Assembly (NCBI GenBank): GCA_023935145.1
Contig: CM043705.1
Coordinates: 53,423,584-53,487,583 of the forward strand
Direction: 5' to 3'
DNA length: 64,000 bases
Source: Bretschneidera sinensis
Lineage: Eukaryota; Streptophyta; Magnoliopsida; Brassicales; Akaniaceae
Part shown: positions 10,780-22,250 of the stretch, in pieces
Numbering within the stretch: position 1 is the stretch's first letter
Layout: each line of letters opens with the position of its first letter
Notes under the pieces: model-generated
Database searches by the model: none
Told to the model about the DNA's origin: nothing
Seen by the model: the letters and a program-made list of their open reading frames with translations, nothing else
Program-made: the position numbers and the translations under genes

Positions 10780-11769
10780 TCATTCATCAGTCTTAGAATC
10801 AAATTTACCTAAGTTATTTTTGTTGTTATTTAAGATGAAGCATTTACAACCAAATGCACGAAAATATGAGATATTGGGCTTTCTCCTTTTCCATAGTTCA
10901 TATGGAGTTTTATCAAGCAGAGGCCTTATCAAAATTCTATTTAAGATATAGCAAGAAGTGTTCACGGCTTCAGCCCAAAACTATTTTGGTAAACTATTTT
11001 CACAAAGTATAGTTTTTGAAAATTCTTCTAGAACTTTATTTTCCCTCTCAACAACTCCATTTTGTTTAGGAGTTCTAGGAGCTGAAAAGTCGTGATTAAT
11101 TCTATTTTAATCACAAAATTTTGAAAAGCTTTGATTTTCAAATTCTTTGCCATGATCACTTCTTATGCTTGAAATACAAATTATTTTTTCATTTTGTACC
11201 TTTTTGCAAAACTTTTCAAATCCTTTGAAAGCTTCATCCTTGTAAGCAATAAAAATAACAAAAGTATATCTTGAATAGTCATCAACAATAACAAGAGCAT
11301 ATTGATGGCCACCTAGACTAATGGTACTAATTGGACCAAATAAGTCGATATGCAAAAGTTCCAAAGGTCTAGTAGTTGAGACTACATTTTTTGCTTTAAA
11401 AGAAATTCTAGTTTGTTTTCCCATTTGACAAGCATCACATACTTTGTCTTTTTCAAAATTGATTTTAGGAAGTCCAATGACTAAATCTTTTCATGAAACG
11501 ATTTTTAGCAAGTTCATGTTTACATGACCAAGCCTTCTATGCCATAGCCATGGATTTTCACTAAAAGCAGGAAAACATTTTTCATTTTTAGAATGCAAGG
11601 ATTTCAAATCAACTATGTAGACATTTTCATGTCTATGGCCAATAAATTTGATCTTGTTACTCTTGATGTCTATAACTAGACAATGAGAGATCTCAAATGT
11701 GACTTTGTAGCCTTTGTCACATAGTTGACTAATGCTAAGTAAATTTGGCTTAAGGCCTTGTACTAGCAA
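10780..11769 (-). pseudogene. Integrase of the SIRE-like element
   Basis: The GAG-pre-integrase zinc domain (11491-11769) ends with the W-H-R-R-L-G-H block. The core (11107-11424) shows H-I-D-L-F-G-P, V-D-D-Y-S-R-Y and R-S-D-H-G-K-E-F, i.e. the D, D and E region of the DDE triad. The C-terminal part (10780-10965) has the F-G-C-K-C-F block. The open pieces are in one frame, interrupted by several stops. Confidence 0.8.
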
Positions 11770-12150
11770 TACATTATCTAAGGTTGAGAAATCATTACCG
11801 ACTTTTCCATGCCCGATGATCTTTATTTTTGTATTGTCTCCAATGGTGACATATCCACCATCTCTTAGAGTTAGCTCCTTGAATACATTTTTTTTTACCG
11901 GTTATGTGTTTTGAGCGTCCACTATCAAGGTACCAACAGTTACCTTTCTCCTTGGTGTGAAGACATATCTACATCACACAAGGATATACGATAGCACTTT
12001 TAGGTACCCAAAATTTCTTAGGTCCTTTCGGGTTAGTTCTAGAAAACACGGTTCCTTTTGGGACATACGTTCTTAACAGTATATGGTGATCTATGGACAT
12101 GTTGATGATGCACAATCTTAGGATGATAGTTATTGAATTTTTTAGGATAT
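11770..12150 (-). pseudogene. Protease segment of the SIRE-like element
   Basis: Encodes WYLDSGRSKHITG near 11905-11935, the Ty1-type aspartic protease motif with the catalytic D-S-G (codons at 11918-11926). The family usually has Cys where this copy has Arg after DSG. The segment is in the frame of the His-rich gag tail, one frame off the downstream integrase. The change of frame coincides with a run of A residues on the coding strand at about 11888-11896. Confidence 0.65.
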
Positions 12151-14034
12151 CTTAGATATGCATGTCTATAATCCTTAGATAGTAGTTCATAGGATACATG
12201 TTTCTATGGTGAGGAATATGAAAATGCATGTCATTTCCAGAAAATGTATGATGATGCATTCTTGGATACATGCTAGCATTATTATGTGTATGCAAATTAT
12301 TTCTAGGATAACCATGATGGTAATTCCTAGGATGAGCATGAGCAGAGTGCATATGTTGATTATACATATTGTTCCTAGAATGTGCATGTTGGTTATTTCT
12401 AGGATGTGTATAAGCATTTCTAGAGTGTGCATACATATAAGCATGTGTATTTCTAGGATGCTTAATTTTTGTATGAACATTTGAATTCCATAATTTCTAG
12501 CATTTAATGAGGGAGTGCTTTTAATCTTGCTAGGGTTTTTTAAAGTAGAGGCTTCATTCATACATGATGCTTTCATGAATAAGCTCTCTTTTGATTTTTG
12601 CTTTCCCAAATGAGAGTATCCTACACCAGATTTTCCTCTACTTAATCTTTGGGAAGAAAGCACTTCATCAAGCTTTTCTTTTCCAAACCTAAGTCTTGAT
12701 ATAGTGCTATTCAATTCTAAAATTTTATTTTTTAAATTCTCATTTTCATCTTTGAGAAAATCTTGAGAAGAATCATACAGTAAAGACGATAATTTTTCTT
12801 TTTCTTCTCTAAGACTTATCATCTCTTTAGAGAGAAATGATACCTCCTTTTTAAGAATTAAATTTCTAGAATCAAATTTCTTCAATTCATCATGCATTTC
12901 ATTTATTATTTCTAGCAGTTCTTCACTACTACTCACAATAATATTCTTAGAAGAATGAGAAAATGTTACCTCACTTTCATCGTCAATTGCCATCAAACAA
13001 AGGTTGGAAATTTCCTCGTATCGGACTTCTTTGTCTGATGACTTATCTTCTTCTTCGTCATCGCTCCAGGTAGTTGTTATCATGGCTTTCTTTTTGAAGC
13101 TCTTGTATGGTTTGTTTGAAGCTGTACAATCAGCCCTAATGTGACCGGGCTTCTTGCAGCCATAACACATAAGCGATTCCCTTTTTGAAGTGAGATCCTT
13201 TGTGTAAGGTTTTTTGCTTTTCTTCAAGAACTTGTGAAATTTTTTGGTGATTAAAGCCATTTCACCATCTTCCTTGCTGCTCTCTACTTCTTTTTCCGTT
13301 TCCATTTCTTTGCTACTCGTAGAAGCTTTGAGAGCAATTTGCTTTTTCTTCTTCTCATCATTATTGACGATGGGAGACATTTCTTCCATCTCGTATGTCA
13401 ACAATGACCCAAGCAGTGTCTCAACATCCAGTTTGTCAAGATCTTTGGCCTCCTGTATGGCTGTCTTCTTTAGTTTCCATGAGGGTTGCAGAGATCTCAA
13501 GATTTTTCTGGTTAATTCAAACTCCTCAATATTCCTACCAAGCAGTTTTAAACCATTTATAATAGTGGTGAACCGTGAGTGCATTTCAGAAATAGTTTCG
13601 TCAGGAGACATTTTAAAGGATTCATACTCAGAAACTAGTATATAAAATTTTGACTTTTTTATCTTACTAGTTCCTTCATATGTGACTTGTAATTTGTCCC
13701 ATATCTCTTTAGCCGAAACACATGCAGATATTTTATTATATTAAGAAATATCTAATGCATAATGTAACATACTTGTTGCTCTGTTATTGAGAGACATCAT
13801 TCTACAATCCTCGTCAGTGTACTCAGTTTTGAGTTTAGGCATTGTATGATGGGTCTCTCTAATAGTTATTTCTTTTGAAGGAATTCTAGGTCCTTCTTCA
13901 ATGACTCTCCACAGATTGTAATCTTATCCTTCGACAAAGATTTTCATTTTGTTTTTCCAATAGTTATAATTGGAGCCATTAAACAAATGTGGTATAGTAT
14001 AAGAGTGTCCCTCAGAGTAGCTATTTGGTGCCAT
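12150..14034 (-). pseudogene. Gag of the SIRE-like element
   Basis: The gag frame begins with an ATG at 14034 (M-A-P-N-S-Y-S...). It contains two in-frame stops, near 13925 and 13740, before the 474-codon open piece 12187-13611. That piece has the UBN2-type capsid region and a CCHC knuckle, CYGCKKPGHIRADC, near 13140-13180, followed by acidic and coiled-coil-like stretches. Near 12480-12500 the ancestral frame shifts. The alternative frame 12152-12490 encodes a His/Asn-rich tail of repeated H-P-R-N and H-S-R-N units, and the protease is in that same frame. The copy is not functional as it stands. Confidence 0.8.
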
Positions 14035-14075
14035 TGAATCAACTCAAGGATTTTAAGCCTAAATATGATAACGAA

Positions 14076-14087
14076 GCTCTTATATCA
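14076..14087 (-). promoter_or_regulatory. Primer binding site of the SIRE-like element, mutated
   Basis: Minus strand TGATATAAGAGC, two mismatches from the initiator tRNA-Met PBS TGGTATCAGAGC. It lies two bases inside the 5' LTR end at 14090. Confidence 0.75.
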
Positions 14088-14089
14088 AT

Positions 14090-15265
14090 TGTAGATCGAG
14101 GTTTCAACCCAGGAGGAGGGGTGAAATGGGTTTTTAAAACTTTTTGCGGAATTAATACAAGTTTATAAAAACGAATAAGCAGCAAACAATTAAGACAAGT
14201 AATGTGCTGTAAATAAAGAGTTTAAAGAGAAGAGGATGCAAACTCAGATTATAGTGGTTCGGCAATATCGGATTCGTTCCGACCCTACGTCCACTCTCTT
14301 CAAGAAACTCCTTGAAGTAATCCACTAAGTAACTTAGTCATACAACTTTCCCGGTGTTGTACAAACCTTACAATCCCTTCATCTCAGAAGCTATCCCCTT
14401 CCTCTCGGAAGTAATCCCCTTCCTTTCGGAAGTAATCCCTTTACAAAAGATGTTGTAAAGTAAATGGTATAGAAACAGCTAATGGAAGCTTATACAACTG
14501 AATAATGTCTCTCTTTCAAAGTAAAGTTTGAAGAATGGCTCAACAAGAATATTTCAAAGTTTTTTGTGTTTCAAATAGTACAACAACTTGATTGTGAAAT
14601 ATCAACTCTTTTTGAATGTGTGCAGCCCTCTATTGAAAGCTCAATAGAATGGGTTTATATAGCCATCAAATAATATGGCCGTTTTAACTTTAATTTGAAA
14701 AAGATTTACTTTTAAAACGTTCAGATTTGGTGTCCAACGGTCATATTTTTTAACTACCAGTCGATTGGGTCGTGATACCAGTCGACTGGATTCACTTGAA
14801 AAAATCTCATTTTCAGACTTTCTAGGTTACCAGTCGACTGGTATTTTTCATCCAGTCGACTGGGGTCTTACTATCCATTTTACCAATCGACTGGTATGAC
14901 TGACCCAATCGACTGGAGACATACTGTCTTATATACCAGTCAACTGGTATATTTACCCAGTCGACTGGGCTGTCTTCCAACCCAGTTTTTCTGTTTTAAT
15001 TGAAAAAGTTTGTTTAAAAACGATTGGTTTAGAAAAACCTTTTGTGTTCGAGCCATTGAACAAGATATTACAATGTATAAGTGAGACTTACATTGGTTCT
15101 AAAACCTTAGACCTATCCTAGTTTTTTAGTCTTCACTTGATACTTTGATTCGGTTTGAGTTCTTGCACCTTGATCCTTGGTTGAATGTTTTTGTTGCTTA
15201 CTACACTTAGTTAGTATAATAACAGTTGTGTTTTGTCATCATTAAAATATGGGTGAGGGTCAACA
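14090..15265 (-). repeat. 5' LTR of the SIRE-like element
   Basis: 1176 bp, starting TGTTGACCC and ending GATCTACA on the minus strand. It matches the solo LTR at 29622-30800 (1179 bp) and the 3' LTR. The minus-strand TATA box TATATAAA is at about 14654-14661. Eight CCAGTCGACTGG-type palindromes lie at 14757-14968, upstream of that box. Compared with the 3' LTR it has an extra short duplication near 14395-14430 and retains about 140 bp (14671-14810) that the 3' LTR lacks. Confidence 0.9.
14757..14968. repeat. Array of 8 CCAGTCGACTGG-type palindromes in the 5' LTR
   Basis: Sites start at 14757, 14778, 14830, 14852, 14883, 14905, 14936 and 14957 (gaps 21, 52, 22, 31, 22, 31, 21). The cluster ends about 95 bp upstream of the LTR TATA box on the minus strand. 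Confidence 0.9.
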
Positions 15266-15270
15266 ATAAG

Positions 15271-16121
15271 CTACTAATTTGTTTTAATATTATCACTAGA
15301 TTTTTCATTTTTATTTAGATTACTTAAAGTAAATCCAACTCACCATGTAGCACTTAAAGCTACCCGTGGATCACCTCCTTGCTTTTCCCATTCTTCTCTG
15401 TAATTTTCCCCGGTTGTTGATCGTTAACACCTTATATAATATTTGTATTAAATTTCTAATTATTTCTTCAATTATTCATAAACCATACCCTTTGAAAATT
15501 CCCACTTTGAATTCTGAGAATTTTATAAATGCTAAAAATTCAAAAATAAACATTACATTATTACCTTCTATTTTTTTGATAGCTTCTTGTAACTCTCTTA
15601 TAAAATTCCACCGTAAACCCCTTAAAATTTTTGCTATTTCAACTTTTCTTTGGGTCCCAAAGTGTTTAAGGAAATAGAGAAATTGAAAGAAAACTTAAAC
15701 GAAATCGGTATGTATAAATTAACACTTACCTATACTTGGTTATATAAGGGCAAGATTTTTAAAAAATCTTTGGCAGCCTACCCACAAGCCTCCACGTTTT
15801 GGCTTGCTGGAAGGCATTCAAGCCTTCAAATTTACACTTGGTAGCGGGTGTTGCCACCTGCTGCCATGTGTCCCTTTTTTTTTAGATATTTTTTTCTTTC
15901 TTCTTCCTTCTAGGACGTTCACGTCCTAGATTTTTTTTTTTAAGAATTTTTATTCTTTCTTTCTTTTTCTTTTTCTCTTTCTTATATATTGTTCATGAAT
16001 TTTTTTAAAAAAATTACTTTATTCAAATACTAATAAACATTTCACATATATTTTATTTTAATTTCATGCCATATTTATTAATTTATTAATTTACCTTTAC
16101 TTTACAAATACAGGTATTACA
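15271..16121 (-). repeat. 5' LTR of the Tekay-like element, U3-side part
   Basis: The rest of the interrupted LTR, starting TGTAATACC on the minus strand at 16121. A minus-strand TATA-like box, CCTTATATAACC, lies at about 15739-15750, giving a plausible LTR promoter. The stretch 15850-16000 is a long pyrimidine-rich tract. The neighbouring sequence from 16122 is Athila-type gag. Confidence 0.75.
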
Positions 16122-16940
16122 ATTAATGCTATTCAAAATAATATTGTGTGTGATTATTTTGCAGGAAAGCACTCAAGTATTGATTACCAAGTGGGGAATC
16201 CATTTGCTCAACCAAATTCGGAACAAGCTAATTACGTTTCCAATTTCCAACGTCAAAACAATCCTTATTCAAACACGTTCAATCCTGGATGGAGAAATCA
16301 CCCCAAGTTTTTGTGGAGCAATAATCAAAGGGCAGCTAGACCATCTCAAAATTTTCCACAGTAAGAAAAAAAACTGACACTCGAGGAGATGTTCACGCAA
16401 TACATGCAAAAGACAGATTTTACAATCCAAAACAATTCTGCTTCGATTCGTAACCTTGAGGCTCAAATTGGTCAGCTTTCACACATTCTTACAGAGAGGA
16501 CAACAAGAACTTTGCCGAGCAATATCGTTACTACTCATAAGGAACATGTCAAAACAATAGAATTGAAAAGTGGGAGAAAAATTGAGCAACCACAAGGAGC
16601 AAGTACCGAGCAAGATAAAACTGGAAATCATGTGGAGTCCGAGCCAAAGATGGAGGAATTGGACCAGCAAGTGGCCGACCAGCAAGCTGAAAATTCTAAA
16701 GAGAATAAAGAAGCTTCAAAACCTACAAATTCCTGGGAGTTTACATTTGAAACTAATTCTCCTTCAATTTATGATCCATTGATTCCTTTTCCTCAAAGAC
16801 TTAAAAATAATAATAATAATAAGTTAGATAATCAATTCTCTAAATTTCTTAGTATTTTTAAGCAATTGCATATTAATATTCCTCTTATTGAAGCTTTAGA
16901 GCAAATGCCTAAATATGCTAAGTTTTTTAAGGATATTTGA
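16122..16940 (+). pseudogene. Gag C-terminal region of the Athila-like element
   Basis: 16146-16364 encodes NPGWRNHPKFLWSNN, the Athila/Tat gag signature. 16389-16940 follows in the same frame after one stop and has R-N-L-E-A-Q-I-G-Q-L, then T-I-E-L-K-S-G-R-K, typical of Athila gag. An upstream C-D-Y-F piece may be a broken zinc knuckle. The 5' part is separated by the Tekay-like insertion. Confidence 0.75.
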
Positions 16941-17684
16941 TCAAACAAGAAAAAGTTAGAAGAGCATGAGACAATGATGTTAACCGAAGAGAGTAACGCA
17001 ATTTTACAAAAAAAGTTGCCCCCTAAATTGAAAGATCCAGGGAGTTTTACGATTCTTTGCACTATAGGAAATTCTTATTTTGATAAAGTTTTATGTGATT
17101 TAGGATTAAGTATTAATCTTATGGCTTTTTTGGTTTTCAGGAAGTTAGGTCTTGGAGAAACAAAGCCTACTACGGTCTCTATACAATTGGCAGACATGTC
17201 TATTAAGCACCTGCGAGGACTTATTGAAGATGTTTTGGTGAATGTGGATATATTTATTTTTTTGGTGGATTTTATTGTGCTAGACATGGAGGAGGATGAG
17301 GAAATATCTTTGATTTTGGGGCCACTTTTTCTTGTTATGGGAAGAAGTTTAATTGATGTCCAATAAGGGAAACTTATTTTGAGGATTGATGATGAGCAGG
17401 TTACTTTTGATGTATTTAAGGCTATGGATTTTCCTTTCGAAGTACACTATTGTTTTCAAATTAGTGATATATACTTAGTGGTGGCCGAGATCTATAGGGA
17501 TGGATTTTCAAAGCTGCCACTTGAGGTGTGTCTTACTCATTCTACAACTCTTGAATCCGAGAATAAAGTGGTGAGGGAGTGTGTAAGGTATTTGGAAGCT
17601 ACACCAACCTTTCATCCTTCCATAAAGCTGAAATTGGAAGAGTTAGGTTCATCCATGTTGACATCTTCAAGGACCCAAACTTAA
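16941..17684 (+). pseudogene. Aspartic protease region of the Athila-like element
   Basis: Contains VLCDLGLSINLM near 17085-17120, corresponding to the Athila protease D-L-G-A-S-I-N-L-M-P motif with Ala replaced by Leu. The I-L-G-x-x-F-L-x-x-x-R-S-L-I-D-V block follows at about 17310-17360. One stop at 17364 lies within the frame. The downstream piece 17379-17684 is in phase. Confidence 0.7.
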
Positions 17685-17939
17685 GCTCAAATTACTTCCA
17701 TCAAATTTGAGGTATGCTTTCTTAGGCCAAGACTCTATTTTTTCGGTTATTATTAATAGTTCTGTAAGTGATGTAGAGGAAGAAAAGTTGCTAAGATTTT
17801 TAAGGGAGCATAAGATGGCTTTGGGACGGACAATCTCGGATATCAAGGGAATTAGTTCTTCGATTTGTATGCATAAGATTTTAATGGAGGATAGTTTCAA
17901 GCCGATAGTTCAACCGCAACAGAGATTGAATCCATAAAT

Positions 17940-18530
17940 ACAAAAAGTGGTGCATAAAAAGTATTAAAGCTCTTAGATACTGGAATTATCTATCTAATCT
18001 CGGATAGTGCATAGGTGAGTTTGGCTCAAGTGGCCCCAAAGAAAGGAGGAATAACCGTGGTAAAGAATGACAACAATGAACTTATATCAACAAGGACAGT
18101 CATGGGATGGTGAGTATGCATAGATTATCGAAGATTTAATGATACAACTCAAAAATATCATTTTCCATTGCCTTTTATCAACCAAATGTTAGAAAGACTC
18201 GCTGACCATGCTTACTATTGTTTTCTAGATAGGTATTCCGGATACAATCAAATCGTAATTGCTCCCAAAGACCAAGAGAATACTAATTTCACATGTCCTT
18301 ACGGAATCTTTGCATATAGGATGATGTCTTTTGGTCTTTGCAATGCTTTAGCCATGTTCCAGAGATGCATGATATCCATTTTCTCCGATATGGTGGAAAA
18401 TTTATAGAAGTGTTCATGGATGACTTCTCGATTTTTGATTAATCTTTTGATAATTGTTTATCTAACTTGTCTTTGGTTTTGCAGCAATGTGAGGAGACTA
18501 GTTTGGTTTTAAACTCGTAAAAATACCACT
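17940..18530 (+). pseudogene. Reverse transcriptase of the Athila-like element
   Basis: The start block G-I-I-Y-x-I-S-D-S-like sequence lies at 17980-18010. The V-C-I-D-Y-R-R-F-N block is at about 18115-18145. The open piece 18168-18407 has LDRYSGYNQI, FGLCNALAMFQRCM and I-F-S-D-M-V-E. The catalytic FMDD is near 18410-18425 after a stop. Many stops and a frameshift after 18480 make it inactive. Confidence 0.8.
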
Positions 18531-18532
18531 TT

Positions 18533-19200
18533 ATGGTCGAAGAAATGATAGTGCTTGGCTATCGAATTTCCTTCAAGGGAATTGAAGTCGATAGAGCCAA
18601 AATAGATGTTATTGACAAACTCCCACCACCGGCCACTGTGAAGGGCGTAAGAAATTTTTTGGGTCACGCTGGGTTTTATCAATGGTTCATTAAGGATTTT
18701 TCTCAAATTACTAAACCTCTTTGCAATCTTTTGATTAAAGATACACTGTTTGATTTTTCTCATGAATGCTTGCATACTTTTGAAACACTGAAAAAGAAAT
18801 TAATTTCAGCACCTATAATTGTTTCACCAGATTGGAACTTACCTTTTGAATTGATGTGTGATGCTAGTGATTTTACTATAGGGGCTGTTTTAGGGCAGAG
18901 AAAAGATAAAAAAAATTTAATGTTATTTAATATGCAAGTAGGACTTTAACGGGAGCTCAACTTAATTATGCTACTACTGAAAAAGAATTATTAGCGGTTG
19001 TTTTTGCTTTTGACAAATTCTTACTTGATAGGTTCGAAGATGGTTGTCTATACCGATCACTCTGCTTTTAAGTACTTGCTTACGAAGAAGGATGCTAAAC
19101 CAAGATTACTTCGATGGATTTTGTTTCTATAAGAATTTGATTTGGAGATTAAGGACAAGAAGGGTATCAAAAATTTGGTGGTAGATTACTTGTCCTGGAT
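18533..19200 (+). pseudogene. RNase H region of the Athila-like element
   Basis: 18533-18949 carries the RT thumb/connection (F-L-G-H-A-G-F-Y-Q-W-F-I-K-D-F-S) and the RNase H start block M-C-D-A-S-D-F-x-I-G-A-V-L-G-Q. The rest of RNase H ([10 protein letters not shown] near 19050) follows with frame breaks. Confidence 0.75.
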
Positions 19201-20363
19201 TGAGCCTAAGGGTGTGGATGATGAGTGGAAATTGCCAATTAATGAAATATTTTCAAATGAGCATTTGATGGCTGTACAAGTTGTTCCATGGTATGCCGAC
19301 ATAGTCAAATACTTGGTGTCGCGAATTCTACCTCCCGGGATAACATATCAACAAAAGAAGAAGTTCTTCTTCGACTTGAAATATTATTTTTGGGAGGAAC
19401 CTTTTCTATCCCAACATTGTGCAGATCAGATAATTAGGAGATGTGTACCCGAAGAAGAGATGGAGAGCATACTCCGACATTGCCACTCACTAGAAGTGGG
19501 CGACCACTTTGGTGGAGCAAAAACAAGGGCAAAAATTTTCCAATCCGGGTTTTATTGGCCTTCCATTTTTAAAGATTCTTTTGACTTTGTTAATTTATGT
19601 GATCAATGTCAACGGGTTGGGATTATTCTAGGAAACATGAGATGCCTTTGAATAATATTTTAGTAATTGAATTGTTTGATGTTTGAAGGATAGATTTCAT
19701 GGGTCATTTTCCATCTTCGTATTCTAACAAATTTATTTTGGTGGCTGTAGATTACGTCTCCAAGTGGGTGGAAGCTACTACTTTGCTGACCAATGATGTC
19801 AAGGTTGTAGTGAATTTTCTTTGAAAAAATATCTTTTCCCGATTTGGCATTCCAAGGGCAATAATTAGTGATGGTTGGAAGCATTTTTGCAACCGTCCAT
19901 TTGAAGATTTACTTACTAAATATGGAGTTACTCATCATGTGGCAACATCATATCATCCTCAAACAAGTGGCCAAGTTGAGGTGTCCAATAAGGAGTTGAA
20001 GCGTATACTTGAGAAGACCGTTAGTATCTCACGAAAGGATTGGGCACGAAGGTTAAATGATGCATTATGGGCACAGGATTTAAAACACTGATTGGAATGT
20101 CACCTTATCGATTAATTTATAGAAAAGCATGCCATTTACCTGTGGAGCTAGAACATAAAGCTTATTGTGCGATAAAGACACTTAATTTTGATTTAATGGT
20201 TGCGGGTGAAAAAAGGATATTGCAAATTAATGAGATGGACGAGTTTCGCAATGATGCTTATGAGAATGCTTGGATTTACAAGGATAAAACTAAAAGATGG
20301 CATGATAAGCATATTTTGATAAGGGAGTTCGAAGTGGGGCAGAAAGTTTCACTATTCAATTGA
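19201..20363 (+). pseudogene. Integrase of the Athila-like element
   Basis: 19142-19651 includes the HHCC zinc domain (L-R-H-C-H, then C-D-Q-C-Q-R). The core, with [16 protein letters not shown] and the H-P-Q-T-S-G-Q-V-E block, runs from about 19690 to 20010 with stops and a frameshift. 20067-20363 has [22 protein letters not shown], the Athila integrase C-terminal signature. Confidence 0.8.
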
Positions 20364-22250
20364 AGACTTCGACTTTTTCCGGGAAAGTTACGATCTAGGT
20401 GGTCAGGACCATTTGTTGTGACTCGTGTTTTTCTATATGAAGCGGTTGAAGTTCATCATGAGATAAATGGGACATTCAAGGTTAATGGACAAAGGTTAAA
20501 GGCTTATGTTGATGGAGAATTTAGCATGCAAAATTTTTCCATCAATCTCGCCAATCCTAAATCCTGATTTAGAGAATGTCTAGCTATAGACTTTAAACAA
20601 AGCACTTTTTGGGAGGCAACCCAAGTTTTTTTTATTTTTGTCTTTAATTTTTATTTAATCTTTTTATTTTTGTTTTCATCTTGTAGGTTTGCATAAGTTT
20701 GGGGGCTCTCCAATGTGTTATTCGATTGCACTTTCAAAGATATAGGATAACATTCAATTGGAAATCGGGGGAGCACTTCTTACATTTTCTCATTCTTTTT
20801 TCTTTTTTCTTCTTCTTTCTTATTGAAAACAATGTGTTATTCAAGTTTGGGGGAAAGGGGTTTATGTTTTAAAAAAATTAGATTTTAAAATTAAAAAAAT
20901 TTAAAAAAATTTGTTTTTGGTTTGATGAATAAAAAGGCCTATGATAGGAATATGATTGAAATCGATTATAATTTTTAGGGAAAATTCTTATTGCTTGAGT
21001 CTATTTGTTAATCCCTGACTTGATTTTGCTTAATTTGATATTTTCTATTTTCAATGAATGCTTATCAAGATCATTAACTGTTTTGCATACCTAGAGAAAT
21101 TTTATGTGAATATTGTAAACTTGTATGATCTCAACAAACTCTAGAACTTGTTTGATGACACTCTAGGCGAAATCCTAGACCAAATATTACTTGGGAAATG
21201 ATTTAGGCATTCTTTGAATCGAATGAGCCTTTCAAGCTTACATATTTATTATCTTTATCCCTAGTCACCTCTTTGAGCTTTGTTGAATTATACTTTGGCC
21301 TTATATTTTTCCTTTTTATAAAACGTCATATTCCCTAACCTATTTGAGCTTAAACACTGATTTCCTTACCTTTCAAGAGAATTAAGTTTACATAAAGTCA
21401 GAAAAGCATGGAAGGTGTGAGAGGTAGAAAGTTTACAAGTAAATTTTATCACAACCCATGCTATCGAAGTCATAAGATTTGGGGATGTGAAAAATAAACA
21501 AGGAGTTGGAAGTGTTTTAATAAAAAGAGAAAAAAAAAACCTTTGAATTCTTAGATATATATAAAAAAAGAATTCCTAGATAAAAAAAAATGGATCTTTG
21601 AAAGAACGATAAAGAGAGGTGCTTTGAGAGATTCAAAGGATTGAGAAAAGTGTATGTGTTAGAAGCGAGTACACTCAATTTGTTTTGTTTGTGTTCAAAA
21701 TTAAGTTCTCTTACTTTGTTTGAACACTATCATTTCTTTGTAGCCCTCACCTTAGCCTTACATTATAAGCTTAATAAAGACCTATTGATCCTTGGAAATA
21801 TTTTAGTTCTACATTAGTGGAAAGTAATTTGAAAAGCAAGCCTATGGAGTTGAAATTATCAATTTCATAACTAGAGATCCATTATATATTTATATGTTTG
21901 CATAAAATCATTCGGGAAGCTAATAATGAAGTGAGAATGATAGGTATGCTTGAATGAGAGGATTGATAATGAGGTGGAATTGAGTTTTGACTTAACTTTT
22001 GGACTTGTGTGATATTGAATGATTCATTTGGATTATAAACTTTAGGCAATCTTTGAGGCAACAAATTTTATGAATTAAAAAAACAAAAATAAATAAAGAA
22101 AAAACGAAGAAAAATAGAGATAAAAAATTATTATCGAAACTTTAACAAGATGATATTAAGATTTAATTTTAAGAGTTTGTTTGAATTCGAGTTCTCCCGT
22201 TATTATGATGGGCAAGAAAAGCTTTGTCCTATGATCTAATAAGACTCAAC
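20364..22250 (+). other. 3' non-coding region of the Athila-like element
   Basis: No protein-coding signal. The end of the integrase C-terminal extension reads to about 20570. Two G-rich tracts (AGTTTGGGGG near 20697 and 20844) resemble polypurine tracts. Sequence around 21090-21300 and 21800-22020 resembles, on the opposite strand, 61240-61870 of the second Athila copy. No LTR start with a matching partner was found, so the 3' LTR may be lost or lie outside recognition. Confidence 0.55.

Larger units (their letters stand above)
5177..15265 (-). mobile_element. SIRE/Maximus-like Ty1 (copia) LTR retrotransposon with a third ORF
   Basis: A 10.1-kb minus-strand element. The 5' LTR is 14090-15265 and the 3' LTR is 5177 to about 6161. 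It is flanked by the perfect duplication ATAAG (5172-5176 and 15266-15270). The domain order gag, protease, integrase, RT, RNase H is Ty1-type. The RT wording and the extra 3' ORF fit the SIRE/Maximus lineage. The outer ends are intact. The inner end of the 3' LTR is lost and replaced by foreign gag-like sequence at 6162-6400. It sits inside the LTR of the Tekay-like element, making it younger than that one. Confidence 0.9.
1..16121 (-). mobile_element. Tekay/Del-like Ty3 (gypsy) LTR retrotransposon, 5' part, interrupted by a SIRE-like element
   Basis: A minus-strand Ty3-type element. Its 5' LTR is 4066-5176 plus 15271-16121, split by the SIRE-like insertion at 5177-15265. The PBS is at 4050-4061, and gag-pol runs from 3977 down to the left edge of the window. 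The order gag, protease, RT, RNase H, integrase is Ty3-type. The RT and protease wording resembles Tekay/Del chromoviruses. The LTR ends are TGTAAT and GTTACA on the minus strand, an inverted terminal pair. The 3' LTR and most of the integrase lie outside the window. The right end falls inside gag-like sequence of an Athila-type element, so this copy inserted into an older transposon. The lineage call is by eye. Confidence 0.85.
16122..22250 (+). mobile_element. Athila-like Ty3 retrotransposon, decayed, no 3' LTR recognised
   Basis: A + strand element whose 5' part is beyond the Tekay-like insertion, outside the window. It retains gag C-terminus, protease, RT, RNase H and integrase in order. 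These are followed by the G-G-G-A-G-G-C-A-A-C-C-C tract (about 20610) and a long non-coding 3' region. Frames change at least three times (near 17690, 18500 and 19680-20060), so it is older than the Tekay-like copy. Stretches of 20600-22050 match the 3' non-coding region of the other Athila copy (61240-62340, minus strand) by eye. The right limit is uncertain. Confidence 0.8.

Noticed and set aside
13244..13645. + strand 133-codon frame in the SIRE gag region
   Set aside because: Antisense shadow of gag, rich in Ser and Phe from reversed Lys/Glu codons.
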